Below are positions 1 through 6,842 of a DNA stretch of 12,622 bases, piece by piece (the first letter of the stretch is position 1; every line of letters begins with the position of its first letter). Origin of the DNA: Mariniphaga sp964398855 (GTDB lineage Bacteria > Bacteroidota > Bacteroidia > Bacteroidales > Prolixibacteraceae); assembly GCA_964398855.1 (NCBI GenBank), contig CAYNOQ010000075.1, positions 1-12,622 on the forward strand, written 5' to 3'. The notes under the pieces are model-generated. The model did no database searches. It was not told the origin of the DNA and was given only the letters and a program-made list of their open reading frames with translations. Made by a program: the position numbers and the translations under genes.

Positions 1-1428
1 ATCTTCAATCTCGATTTTCCTTTTCTGAATGGATTCAACAATTGCCTTTTCGCTCTCCCATTTTGCACGAAGCTGCGATTGCTCCTCTTTCAGGTTTGAA
101 ATTTCCTGAGCCAAAGAAGCGAGCTTTTTATCGTCTTTTTCACGCTTAATCGCTTCGCGCTCAATCTCTAACTGTTTAATTCGGCGTTCAACTTCATCCA
201 GTTCCTCCGGAACGGAATCCATCTCAAGACGCAGTTTTGCAGCAGCTTCGTCCATCAGATCAATGGCTTTATCGGGCAAAAACCTGTCGGAAATGTAGCG
301 TTGCGACAACTCAACCGCCGCAATAATTGCATCATCTTTAATACGCACTTTATGATGATTCTCATACCGCTCCTTAATTCCGCGCAGAATGGAAATAGCG
401 CTCAGAGCATCGGGTTCATCTACCCGAACAATCTGGAACCGGCGCTCAAGCGCCTTATCTTTTTCAAAATATTTCTGATATTCATTGTAGGTTGTGGCGC
501 CAATCGCACGCAGTTCACCACGCGCCAGAGCAGGTTTCAGGATATTGGCAGCATCCATGGCGCCATCGCTTTTGCCTGCGCCCACTAATGTGTGAATCTC
601 ATCAATAAACAGAATTACCTGATCATTGGAGTTTACCACCTCATTCACCACAGCCTTGAGGCGCTCTTCAAATTCACCTTTATATTTCGCACCGGCTATC
701 AAAGCGCCCATGTCAAGTGAAAAGACCTGCTTTGTTTTCAGATTTTCAGGGACGTCACCGCGAACGATTCGCCGTGCAAGCCCTTCGGCAATAGCTGTTT
801 TTCCTGTTCCGGGTTCGCCAATCAGAATCGGATTGTTTTTGGTTCGGCGCGAAAGTATCTGCAAAATCCGCCGGATTTCTTCATCGCGGCCAATCACCGG
901 ATCAAGTTTCCCGGAGCGCGCCCTTTCATTCAGATTAATGGCAAAACGATTCAGGGAATTGTAAGTATCTTCAGCAGTCTGACTGTCCACTTTGGAGCCT
1001 TTCCGTAACTCCGCAACAGCTTTTTTCAGGTCGTTCCCGTTAACTCCGCTGTCTTTCATCATACGACTAACCGAATCATCAGCATCCAGCAGCGCCAAAA
1101 GGATATGCTCAACGGAAACATACTGGTCTCCCATCATCTGAGCCAAAGCAACCGCCTTCTGCAAAACCCGGTTGGCACTGGCTGATACATAGGTTTCACC
1201 TCCGGTTACCCGGGGATATGACTCAATTATCCGATCTGTTGTCTGTTGAAAAATGGGCGTATTCACACCCAACTTTTTCAGAAGAAAATCAATGATATTT
1301 TCTGCTGAATGGTATAATCCTTTCAGAATATGTCCTGTTTCGATACTCTGCTGATTATTTCCCTGTGCAATCTGAAAAGCGTGTTGAATGGCTTCCTGTG
1401 CTTTTATGGTAAAATTATTCAAATTCAT
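1..1428 (-). CDS. clpB: ATP-dependent disaggregase ClpB, N-terminal 476 residues (3' end outside window)
   Basis: ClpB is a hexameric AAA+ chaperone of the cytosol that threads aggregated proteins through its pore together with DnaK. I translated the minus strand from ATG at 1428 (MNLNNFTIKAQEAIQHA), and the frame stays open to base 1. In order: the Clp N-domain double repeat (about residues 1-145); AAA-1 with Walker A GEPGTGKT at 204-211; Walker B with the acidic pair D276/E277 followed by IHT; the arginine pair R329/R330 in ALERRFQ; and the start of the charged, coiled-coil M-domain from about residue 400. These positions lie within about two residues of E. coli ClpB, so the start is secure. 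The M-domain argues for ClpB rather than ClpA or ClpC. AAA-2 and the C-terminus lie outside the window. Family identification is very secure. Confidence 0.97.
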   Translation of the reverse strand, partial: MNLNNFTIKAQEAIQHAFQIAQGNNQQSIETGHILKGLYHSAENIIDFLLKKLGVNTPIFQQTTDRIIESYPRVTGGETYVSASANRVLQKAVALAQMMGDQYVSVEHILLALLDADDSVSRMMKDSGVNGNDLKKAVAELRKGSKVDSQTAEDTYNSLNRFAINLNERARSGKLDPVIGRDEEIRRILQILSRRTKNNPILIGEPGTGKTAIAEGLARRIVRGDVPENLKTKQVFSLDMGALIAGAKYKGEFEERLKAVVNEVVNSNDQVILFIDEIHTLVGAGKSDGAMDAANILKPALARGELRAIGATTYNEYQKYFEKDKALERRFQIVRVDEPDALSAISILRGIKERYENHHKVRIKDDAIIAAVELSQRYISDRFLPDKAIDLMDEAAAKLRLEMDSVPEELDEVERRIKQLEIEREAIKREKDDKKLASLAQEISNLKEEQSQLRAKWESEKAIVESIQKRKIEIED

Positions 1429-1461
1429 ATTCAATTCTTTAAAAATTCGGCATACCACAAG

Positions 1462-1493
1462 CAAACGGTAAACCACAACTCCCTGACAGTCAA
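1462..1493 (-). promoter_or_regulatory. Possible clpB promoter
   Basis: On the minus strand, TTG (1491-1493) is followed after 20 bases by TACCGTTTG (1462-1470). That is one base longer than the Bacteroidota -7 consensus TAnnTTTG, while the spacer length fits. It would leave a leader of about 25-30 bases before the clpB ATG. The -33 part overlaps the TGACA inverted repeat described separately. The -7 box is imperfect, so this is a moderate call. Confidence 0.35.
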
Positions 1494-1500
1494 TTTGTCA
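1484..1500. promoter_or_regulatory. TGACA/TGTCA inverted repeat upstream of clpB
   Basis: TGACA at 1484-1488 and TGTCA at 1496-1500 form an inverted repeat with a 7-base spacer. It overlaps the proposed -33 element of the clpB promoter. Its position suits a heat-shock regulator or alternative sigma-factor site, but I cannot assign the factor from this sequence. Confidence 0.3.
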
Positions 1501-1597
1501 TGCAGAGAGATAGATTATATGAAAATATTTCAGGAAAAAGAAAAAAACAATGAATAATTGGCAGAAAGGAAGTAACTATCTTGAAAAACAAAAAGAG

Positions 1598-1723
1598 TTC
1601 TCGCTGATGAGCGCAGATTTCTTTCACAAATTCCCGCAGATTTTTTCGAATCAATTTCTGCGAAAATCAGCGTCTTCAAATCAGCAGAAATCAGCGAGAA
1701 ATAAAGTATGCTCTCGCTGATGA
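1598..1723. repeat. Palindromic interspersed repeat between the DUF1080 gene and clpB
   Basis: TTCTCGCTGAT at 1598-1608 is the exact reverse complement of ATCAGCGAGAA at 1690-1700. The half-site recurs in direct orientation: TCTCGCTGATGA at 1599-1610 and again at 1712-1723. Inside, CGCAGATTT occurs at 1612-1620 and 1635-1643, and CGCAGA (1635-1640) can pair with TCTGCG (1657-1662). No reading frame of note occupies it. Repeats built on 'tctgcg/atcagcgagaa' words are, as far as I recall, common between genes in Bacteroidota. Together with the flanks 1429-1597 and 1724-1737, this accounts for the 309-base gene-free stretch. It may also act as a transcription stop after the DUF1080 gene. Confidence 0.7.
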
Positions 1724-1737
1724 ATATGACCTTATAC

Positions 1738-2466
1738 CTACAACTTTCTGATTTTTATCTCTTTAAAATAGACTTTGTCGCCATGATCCGTAATCAGGAT
1801 ATGTCCGCTTTTCAGCTCTCCATAATTTTCGTCATCCTTAAATTTGGTTTCAGCTTTTCGCTTCAGGTAATCTTTGCTGCCGCGTTTATACTTCACCACC
1901 TGCACACCGTTGAGCCAATGCTCCACCTTTCCGTTTTTAGAAACAATCCGCCCCGTATTCCACTGTCCTGACGGATTCAGTTTTTTATTTTCAGGAGCAT
2001 ACAGCAGATATGCCGAAGCGGTTGAACTCAATCCGTTCGGATCATTTTTAATCTCTTTATGATTAAAGTCATCAATAATCTGATATTCGGGACCATTAAT
2101 CATAATTCTTCCTGTTTTTCGATTTATCAGAGTATCCACAAAATATTTAATGCCACTGTTTGCTTCCTCTGTGAGATTAAATTGAAAAACCAGCTCAAAA
2201 TTGCCGTATTTCTCTTTGGTTACAATATCACCGCCACCTTTGCTGTCCAAAAATAGCATACCCTCTTCAACCTTCCAGCCTTTCGTAGGAAATCCGGACT
2301 CCTGTTTTCCCCTCCATTTTTCCACGCCGTTTCCGTCAAACAAAACTTCCCAGCCGTCTTTCCGCTTGCCGGGATTTTTATTACCGTCTTTCGCCCGTGA
2401 AAAAGCTTCAGACGAAAAAGGAATAAAAATCGCGAGAAATAAATAAATCAGGGATTTTTTTATCAT
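1738..2466 (-). CDS. Exported DUF1080 / 3-keto-disaccharide hydrolase family protein
   Basis: This 242-residue protein has an N-terminal signal peptide (KK, then a hydrophobic core to about residue 18, probable cleavage after SSEA at 18-21), so it acts in the periplasm or at the cell surface. The rest is one DUF1080 (PF06439) jelly-roll domain. Visible landmarks are GWEVLFDGNGVEKWRG (38-53), YGNFELVFQFNL (87-98), NSGIKY (103-108), EYQIIDDFNH (127-136), VEHWLNGVQVVKY (181-193) and the closing GHILITDHGDKVYFKEIKI (221-239). Characterised relatives hydrolyse or eliminate 3-keto-glycosides made by Gfo/Idh/MocA dehydrogenases; the exact substrate here is unknown. It lies 60 bases downstream of the TIM-barrel gene on the same strand, most likely in one operon. 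Length and motifs are normal for a short family member. There is no lipobox. Confidence 0.88.
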   Translation of the reverse strand: MIKKSLIYLFLAIFIPFSSEAFSRAKDGNKNPGKRKDGWEVLFDGNGVEKWRGKQESGFPTKGWKVEEGMLFLDSKGGGDIVTKEKYGNFELVFQFNLTEEANSGIKYFVDTLINRKTGRIMINGPEYQIIDDFNHKEIKNDPNGLSSTASAYLLYAPENKKLNPSGQWNTGRIVSKNGKVEHWLNGVQVVKYKRGSKDYLKRKAETKFKDDENYGELKSGHILITDHGDKVYFKEIKIRKL

Positions 2467-2526
2467 TGCTTCAATTCTTTAAAATTTTAATCAATTGGAT
2501 ATAATAAGCCTCAAAACCAAAGAAAA

Positions 2527-3405
2527 TCAATCTATGCTTGCCACCAATTCATCAAACAGAATCCGCTGTTTCGTCATGGCAGCAACAATATCCGAAGGAA
2601 CATCACCATCTTCCAGAAGCATCCATCCGTTGTAATCTGCTGCTTTCATCAGCCGGAAAAATTCAGGATAGGGATAATCGCCTTTATCCAAAGTATGAAT
2701 ATGTGTGGTGTCGCCAAGCCACTGCTTCACTAAATTGAAGTTATATTCCAATCCGGGTTCGTTCAGGTCGGTGGGATTGCAATTCCAGCAGATTTTTACA
2801 TTTTTATTGGTTACCTGATCAAAAATCTCTTTCATCACCGGCAATTCCTGGGTAATTCGTCCGTGCACTTCCACACGGATTAACTGCCCGTAGTCCTCGC
2901 CGAATTTTCCTACTTCGTTCAGTGATGCGGCAATTTGCGCAATAGTTTTTTCGCGCGGCACATCATTGGGAAGTGTGTTGGGTTTTACTTTTAAGCCGGT
3001 TGCTCCCATATCATGGCATAGTTTAATGTACTCCTTTGTCTGCTCAATGTTTCTCTGAAGCTCTGCGGGGTCGGAGCTGTGATACTCCCAGTTGGAACCG
3101 TAGCCCACATTAACCACGGAGCTGTCGGCAAATCTTTTCTTAACTTCTGCTCTTTCGGTTGCATTTAAAGTGGTTTCAACACCGTGGGCATGTTGAGTAC
3201 GCAGCTCAACTCCTTCAAATCCGGCTGTTTCGCAATTTTTTATGAGAGTCGGAAGGTCCCAGTCCTTTCCCCACTGGTAGGTAACAAGTCCGTATCTCAT
3301 TTTGGGCTTACTAACTGAAGAGCAGGAAAGTAGTGAGCCAGATAGACTTAAGCCAATTCCGGCAACTGCCGATACTTTTAAAAAATCTCTTCTGTTTTGA
3401 TTCAT
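2527..3405 (-). CDS. Tat-exported sugar phosphate isomerase/epimerase-family TIM-barrel protein
   Basis: The 292-residue product begins MNQNRRDFLK, with the twin-arginine pair at 5-6, then a hydrophobic stretch ending in LLSC. It is therefore likely Tat-exported, with C28 as a possible lipid-modified cysteine. The mature part is an AP-endonuclease-2-like TIM barrel (PF01261). MRYGLVTYQWG opens the barrel, GFEGVELRT is an early strand, and later candidate metal ligands are the Glu in IRVEVHGR, the His pair in THIHTLD and the Glu in WMLLEDGD. Members isomerise or epimerise sugars, and exported ones next to DUF1080 are thought to work on 3-keto sugars or glycosides as hydratases or lyases. That role is inferred here from the neighbour. 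It is the first gene of a two-gene minus-strand operon with its own promoter-like site. The ATG at 3405 is supported by the complete Tat motif. Confidence 0.88.
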   Translation of the reverse strand: MNQNRRDFLKVSAVAGIGLSLSGSLLSCSSVSKPKMRYGLVTYQWGKDWDLPTLIKNCETAGFEGVELRTQHAHGVETTLNATERAEVKKRFADSSVVNVGYGSNWEYHSSDPAELQRNIEQTKEYIKLCHDMGATGLKVKPNTLPNDVPREKTIAQIAASLNEVGKFGEDYGQLIRVEVHGRITQELPVMKEIFDQVTNKNVKICWNCNPTDLNEPGLEYNFNLVKQWLGDTTHIHTLDKGDYPYPEFFRLMKAADYNGWMLLEDGDVPSDIVAAMTKQRILFDELVASID

Positions 3406-3434
3406 TTTTTGAAATAATTTTTCGTGAAACTTCC

Positions 3435-3466
3435 CAAAAATACTTTATGTTTCAGTAAAAGACAAT
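3435..3466 (-). promoter_or_regulatory. Bacteroidota-type promoter of the TIM-barrel/DUF1080 operon
   Basis: Minus-strand ATTG (3463-3466), with TTG at 3463-3465, is followed by exactly 20 bases and then TATTTTTG (3435-3442). The latter is a perfect match to the Bacteroidota -7 box TAnnTTTG. The start codon is about 30 bases downstream, giving a short leader with no Shine-Dalgarno sequence, which is usual for the phylum. Confidence 0.6.
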
Positions 3467-3570
3467 TTGTTTTCGACTTTTTTCTCATTAATGCCAGTAA
3501 CTTTTTCATTTTGCATCATTCCTTCCGATTCCTGGATTATTGGTTTTTCAATCTAATGGATTACTTTTTA

Positions 3571-3787
3571 TCCCCCACTGGCGCCGATTTGCAATCGGTG
3601 CTCCGGTCAACAGAGATTCCCAACCTGCGGTTGAGAATAACGATTCATTAAGGCGGAATGGCGAGGAGAGGTGGCGGTTTTGTCCAACAGGGCAAAATCT
3701 GCTGTTTTCTGCCTTTCGTTCATTACATAAAGCAGCAAAAAACATTTTACCCTGTGTTGTGCTTTTTGCTTTTGCAAAGCAAAGCAC
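3571..3787. repeat. Hairpin-rich interspersed repeat, all small stems with a TGC loop
   Basis: Three hairpins share a TGC loop: CCGATT-TGC-AATCGG (3584-3598, extendable by two pairs), CAACC-TGC-GGTTG (3621-3633), and GTGCTTT..GCTTT-TGC-AAAGCAAAGCAC (3759-3787, with a TT bulge). Between the second and third, a longer imperfect stem pairs ACAGGGCAAAAT (3687-3698) with ATTTTACCCTGT (3744-3755). One reading frame through the start gives SPTGADLQSV, a peptide I recognise from many spurious 'hypothetical proteins' in Bacteroidota, so this is very likely a dispersed repeat family and not a gene. It fills most of the 493-base spacer at 3406-3898. The rest of that spacer holds the minus-strand promoter at its left end and about 110 A/T-rich bases, with no clear promoter, before the E2-like gene. 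Confidence 0.7.
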
Positions 3788-3898
3788 GGTTTGCAAAAGA
3801 TAATTTTATGAATTTTTCAATTTTTAAATTACTTTTAACCCGGAATTAATTTTAATAGACATAAAAACATTATTCTGGCAGAATATAAAGACTAAAAA

Positions 3899-4717
3899 AT
3901 GACCCATTCATCATTAGAACTTAATACCAACTGGCGGAAAGTGGCTTCTTCCATATACAAAAAGCCCACGGATTCCAAAATTTACGGAACGGTTGATATC
4001 GATGTAACTGAACTGGAAAACTTCATTGCAAAAAAACGAAAAGAAGGTATCAAAACCACGCTTACCCATTTGATGACCCTCATTGTGGCGCGTGCTTTTC
4101 GCGAAGAAGTTCCTGAATTGAATGCCTATGTCAGACGCGGAAAAATCATCGGGCGAAAAAGTATCGACGCCACCGTGAGTGTACTTATAAAAGGTGGAGA
4201 GATGGGGTCGGTGAATATTCCAAATTGCGACCGGCTCAACGTTTCTGAACTTACCGATATAATTGCAGCAAAAATTAAAGACTCAAGGTCGGGAAGTGAA
4301 AGTAAAACCATGCAATCCAAGCAGATGCTTTCATCTATTCCGTGGCCATTCCGCACGTGGTTGTTCTATCTTTATAAAAAAATCACCATTGACTGGGGTT
4401 TTTCAGTACCCGGAATAAATCTGTCGTCCGACAGTTTCGGCTCTTTTGTTATGTCAAACATCGGTACCCTGGGCTTAGACAGCGGATACGCAGCGTTGCT
4501 CCCTTCTTCCAATGTTTCTATTGTTCTAATCATCGGAAAAGTTTATAAAAAACCGCTGGTTATAAACGACGAAATTGTAATTCGGAAAGTGCTGAATCTT
4601 TCTGCAACACTCGATCATCGCGTTGTGGACGGCTATCATGGAGGAAAACTTTTCAGGTATATCCGCAGAATAGTCAAACAACCCGAACTGCTGGATATTA
4701 AGCCTGAAATTCACTGA
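3899..4717 (+). CDS. Stand-alone 2-oxo acid dehydrogenase E2-type acyltransferase domain
   Basis: The 272 residues correspond to only the catalytic domain (PF00198) of dihydrolipoamide acyltransferases. There is no lipoyl domain and no peripheral-subunit-binding domain. The active-site motif DHRVVDG is intact, with catalytic His at 240 and Asp at 244, and the strand FVMSNIGTLGLDSG (183-196) matches the family's substrate-channel region. A family protein of this kind transfers acyl groups between CoA and a thiol carrier as a trimer or 24-mer. Without its own lipoyl arm, this one would need another acyl donor or a carrier in trans. An aromatic, hydrophobic stretch at about 145-160 (IPWPFRTWLFYLY) replaces ordinary linker sequence and could touch a membrane or partner. 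No E1 or E3 gene is adjacent. It is a single gene divergent from the TIM-barrel operon; its link to the sugar cluster downstream is unproven. Confidence 0.85.
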   Translation: MTHSSLELNTNWRKVASSIYKKPTDSKIYGTVDIDVTELENFIAKKRKEGIKTTLTHLMTLIVARAFREEVPELNAYVRRGKIIGRKSIDATVSVLIKGGEMGSVNIPNCDRLNVSELTDIIAAKIKDSRSGSESKTMQSKQMLSSIPWPFRTWLFYLYKKITIDWGFSVPGINLSSDSFGSFVMSNIGTLGLDSGYAALLPSSNVSIVLIIGKVYKKPLVINDEIVIRKVLNLSATLDHRVVDGYHGGKLFRYIRRIVKQPELLDIKPEIH

Positions 4718-4762
4718 AAAATCACTCTTTAGACCGTTTGTTTTTGTTGATAATTATTTTTC

Positions 4763-4776
4763 CGTGTACGTGCACG
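4763..4776. promoter_or_regulatory. Putative LacI-family operator (palindrome with central CG)
   Basis: CGTGTACGTGCACG is a palindrome broken at one symmetric pair, centred on the CG that LacI-type operators usually carry. It is flanked by T-rich and A-rich sides (TTT...AAA one base further out). It sits just upstream of the -7 box at 4795-4802, over the place where a -33 element would be. It also lies immediately before a LacI-type gene, which points to autoregulation of the regulator and its downstream cluster. I saw no second copy elsewhere in the window. Confidence 0.6.
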
Positions 4777-4794
4777 AAAATTGAATATATTTCT

Positions 4795-4802
4795 TATCTT
4801 TG
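4795..4802 (+). promoter_or_regulatory. -7 promoter box of the LacI-led cluster
   Basis: TATCTTTG is a perfect TAnnTTTG match on the plus strand, about 45 bases before the proposed regulator start. No clean TTTG is found 19-21 bases upstream; that position is occupied by the operator palindrome. A bound regulator would therefore compete directly with RNA polymerase. Confidence 0.5.
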
Positions 4803-4847
4803 TATTTCAATACTTTATAAAAGAAGTCAATTCGTTAATTTTTAAGC

Positions 4848-5921
4848 ATTATCAAAACACCAAAGCAAATACGAATCAAGGATATTGCTGAAAAGGCAAA
4901 TGTTTCCATCGGCACGGTGGATCGTGTTTTACACAACCGTGGTGAAGTTGCCGAATCAACAAAAAAGAAAATCCTGAAAATTTTAAAAGAACTGGATTAT
5001 CATCCCAATTTTTTAGCCAGCGCACTGGCATCGAAAAAATCGGCTCTGTTTGCCACACTCCTGCCCGAACCACCGCACCCCGACGGTTACTGGACACGCC
5101 CGGTAGTTGGCGTTAAAAAACGGGTTTCTGAACTTCATCAATATGGAATTCAGGTAAAACCTTTCACCTTCAGCCAAACCGAGCCTGAGAGTTTTGCGGA
5201 AAATGCACAAAAAATTCTGAAGCTAAATCCTGACGGTGTGGTGCTTGCCCCCTTTTTTAAAAAAGAGTCACTTGCTTTTATCGCAAAGCTCAAAGAGTTT
5301 AACATTCCGTTTGTGTTTATCGATTCGGAAATTAAAAATGCGGGGCATCTTGGTTATATCGGGCAAAACTCCTATCAGAGCGGCTTGGTTTCAGGCAAAC
5401 TGTTGGATATGCTCATGCCTGCCGGAAATATTTTAGTCATTCATTTTGCCAAAGAGATGGACAACCAGAACCATCTGGTGCAGCGGGAAAAGGGATTTTA
5501 TGACTGGTATCTGACAAACAACAAAAAAGAGCATCAGCTTTTTACGGTTGAAGTGTCGGACGCTTCCGATGAAAAATGGATGGAAAGAATTGCCGGTAAT
5601 ATTCGGGATAAGGAGATTAAAGGAATTTTCGTCACCAACTCCAGAGTATATAATGTCGGGCGATTTATCGAAAAGTATGGATTAACCGGGCTAAAAGTGA
5701 TAGGGCACGACCTGCTTAAAGAGAATATCAATTATCTGAAAAAAGAGATTGTTCATTTTTTAATCTGCCAGCGCCCCGAGGAGCAGGGATACAGCGCCAT
5801 CGACAAAGTGTTCAGGCATGTGGTGCAAAAAAGAAATATCCCTGCGGATAACTATACATCCATTGATATAATTACTAAAGAAAATGTTGATTATTATAAA
5901 GAATTTAAAAAAGGAATATGA
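4848..5921 (+). CDS. LacI-family transcriptional regulator, probable ATT start
   Basis: DNA-binding repressor/activator of sugar genes. The helix-turn-helix reads IKDIAEKANVSIGTVDRVL (about residues 10-28), and the hinge follows at YHPNFLASALASKK. The rest is a periplasmic-binding-protein-like effector domain (sugar-binding type 1/4), with DGVVLAPF, VFIDSE, GYIGQNSYQSG and VIGHDL visible. The frame closes with a stop at 4836-4838, and between it and the HTH there is no ATG, GTG or TTG. The first standard start (GTG 4917) falls inside the recognition helix and would destroy DNA binding. I therefore place the start at ATT 4848, giving I/M-IKTPKQIRIKD and 357 residues, a normal length. ATC 4851 is the alternative, or a sequencing error of ATG. 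The stop overlaps the next gene's start by ATGA, so the two are co-translated. It probably controls this cluster through the palindrome upstream. Confidence 0.88.
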   Translation: MIKTPKQIRIKDIAEKANVSIGTVDRVLHNRGEVAESTKKKILKILKELDYHPNFLASALASKKSALFATLLPEPPHPDGYWTRPVVGVKKRVSELHQYGIQVKPFTFSQTEPESFAENAQKILKLNPDGVVLAPFFKKESLAFIAKLKEFNIPFVFIDSEIKNAGHLGYIGQNSYQSGLVSGKLLDMLMPAGNILVIHFAKEMDNQNHLVQREKGFYDWYLTNNKKEHQLFTVEVSDASDEKWMERIAGNIRDKEIKGIFVTNSRVYNVGRFIEKYGLTGLKVIGHDLLKENINYLKKEIVHFLICQRPEEQGYSAIDKVFRHVVQKRNIPADNYTSIDIITKENVDYYKEFKKGI

Positions 5922-6769
5922 TGACAATGTCGTTTGAAGATTTAAAAGGAAAAGTTTGCGTAATCACCGGTGGTGCCGGTGTATTGGGCAGCGCCATGGT
6001 CAAAGCCATGGCTTCTGTCGGAATGAAAGTTGCCATTGCCGACATCAACAAGGAAGTTGCCGATAAAGTGGCAGGTGAAATTGCAAAAGAGAGCGGAGCA
6101 CAAGTTATCGGCGTGGAAACCAGTGTTTTGGACAGAGGTTCATTAGAAAAAGCCAAAGCTGAAATCAATCAGAAACTGGGTGAGATTGATATTCTCGTAA
6201 ACGGCGCCGGCGGAAACAGTCCACAGGCAACAACCCAGGTAGAACAGATGCAGGAGAGCGATATTGAAAATCCGGAAAGCACATTCTACGGATTGCAAAT
6301 GGAAGGATTTGACAAGGTTTTTGCACTTAATTTCAAAGGTACCGTACTCCCGACTATGGTTTTCACTCAGGATATGCTCAAACGTAAAAAAGGAGTGGTT
6401 CTGAACATCTCTTCGATGAATTCGTATAAGCCACTGACAAAAATACCGGCATATTCAGCAGCCAAAGCATCCATAAATAATTTCACCGAATGGCTGTCCG
6501 TACACCTGGCAAAAGTCGGAATCCGGGTTAATGCCATTGCACCGGGATTTTTCATCACTCACCAAAACCGCTTTTTAGTTATGGATGAAAAAACAGGAAA
6601 TTACTCCCCGCGCGGACAAAAAATTGTGGACAACACGCCTATGGGAAAGTTTGGTGAACCTGAAGACCTGCAGGGAGCAACCCTATTTCTGCTCTCTGAT
6701 ATTTCTTCATTTATCACCGGAATTGTAATTCCTGTAGATGGCGGATACAGTGCATTTGGCGGGGTATAG
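5918..6769 (+). CDS. SDR-family oxidoreductase, D-mannonate/fructuronate oxidoreductase type
   Basis: This 283-residue cytosolic short-chain dehydrogenase has the nucleotide motif TGGAGVLG at 17-24. Asp42 at the end of strand 2 (AIADIN) favours NAD(H) over NADP(H). NGAGG lies at 95-99, and the catalytic set is N138, S165/S166 and Y179-x3-K183 (YSAAK). PGFFITHQNRFL near 209-220 is a substrate-lid region that I associate with SDRs annotated as D-mannonate oxidoreductase, which interconvert D-fructuronate and D-mannonate. The extra segment at about 100-130 also fits that group. Its ATG overlaps the lacI stop (ATGA); further in-frame ATGs at 5921 and 5927 are possible starts. With the PfkB kinase and LarA-like epimerase downstream, a hexonate pathway is likely. 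The exact substrate is inferred; gluconate 5-dehydrogenase-like activity is the main alternative. Confidence 0.85.
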   Translation: MMTMSFEDLKGKVCVITGGAGVLGSAMVKAMASVGMKVAIADINKEVADKVAGEIAKESGAQVIGVETSVLDRGSLEKAKAEINQKLGEIDILVNGAGGNSPQATTQVEQMQESDIENPESTFYGLQMEGFDKVFALNFKGTVLPTMVFTQDMLKRKKGVVLNISSMNSYKPLTKIPAYSAAKASINNFTEWLSVHLAKVGIRVNAIAPGFFITHQNRFLVMDEKTGNYSPRGQKIVDNTPMGKFGEPEDLQGATLFLLSDISSFITGIVIPVDGGYSAFGGV

Positions 6770-6842
6770 AATGTTTTGCCATCTTTTAATTTTTTTAAAG
6801 CACTAGTTTGTAACAATTTTCTTAAAAAAAATAAAAACTGAT

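Noticed and set aside
301..964. Plus-strand frames over 301-588 and 626-964
   Set aside because: They are antisense to the well-supported clpB reading frame.
3424..3803. Short plus- and minus-strand reading frames in the 3406-3898 spacer as small genes
   Set aside because: They run through the hairpin repeat and encode the recurrent spurious peptide PTGADLQSV; no start context or conserved domain.
4917..5921. GTG at 4917 as the start of the LacI-type regulator
   Set aside because: It falls inside the recognition helix; the codons upstream encode a perfect continuation of the HTH (IRIKDIAEKANVSIGT).
6773..6810. Separate promoter before the exported Gfo gene (TTTTG ... TAGTTTG)
   Set aside because: The -7 box is one base short and the spacing is about 25 bases, so the match is too poor to call.
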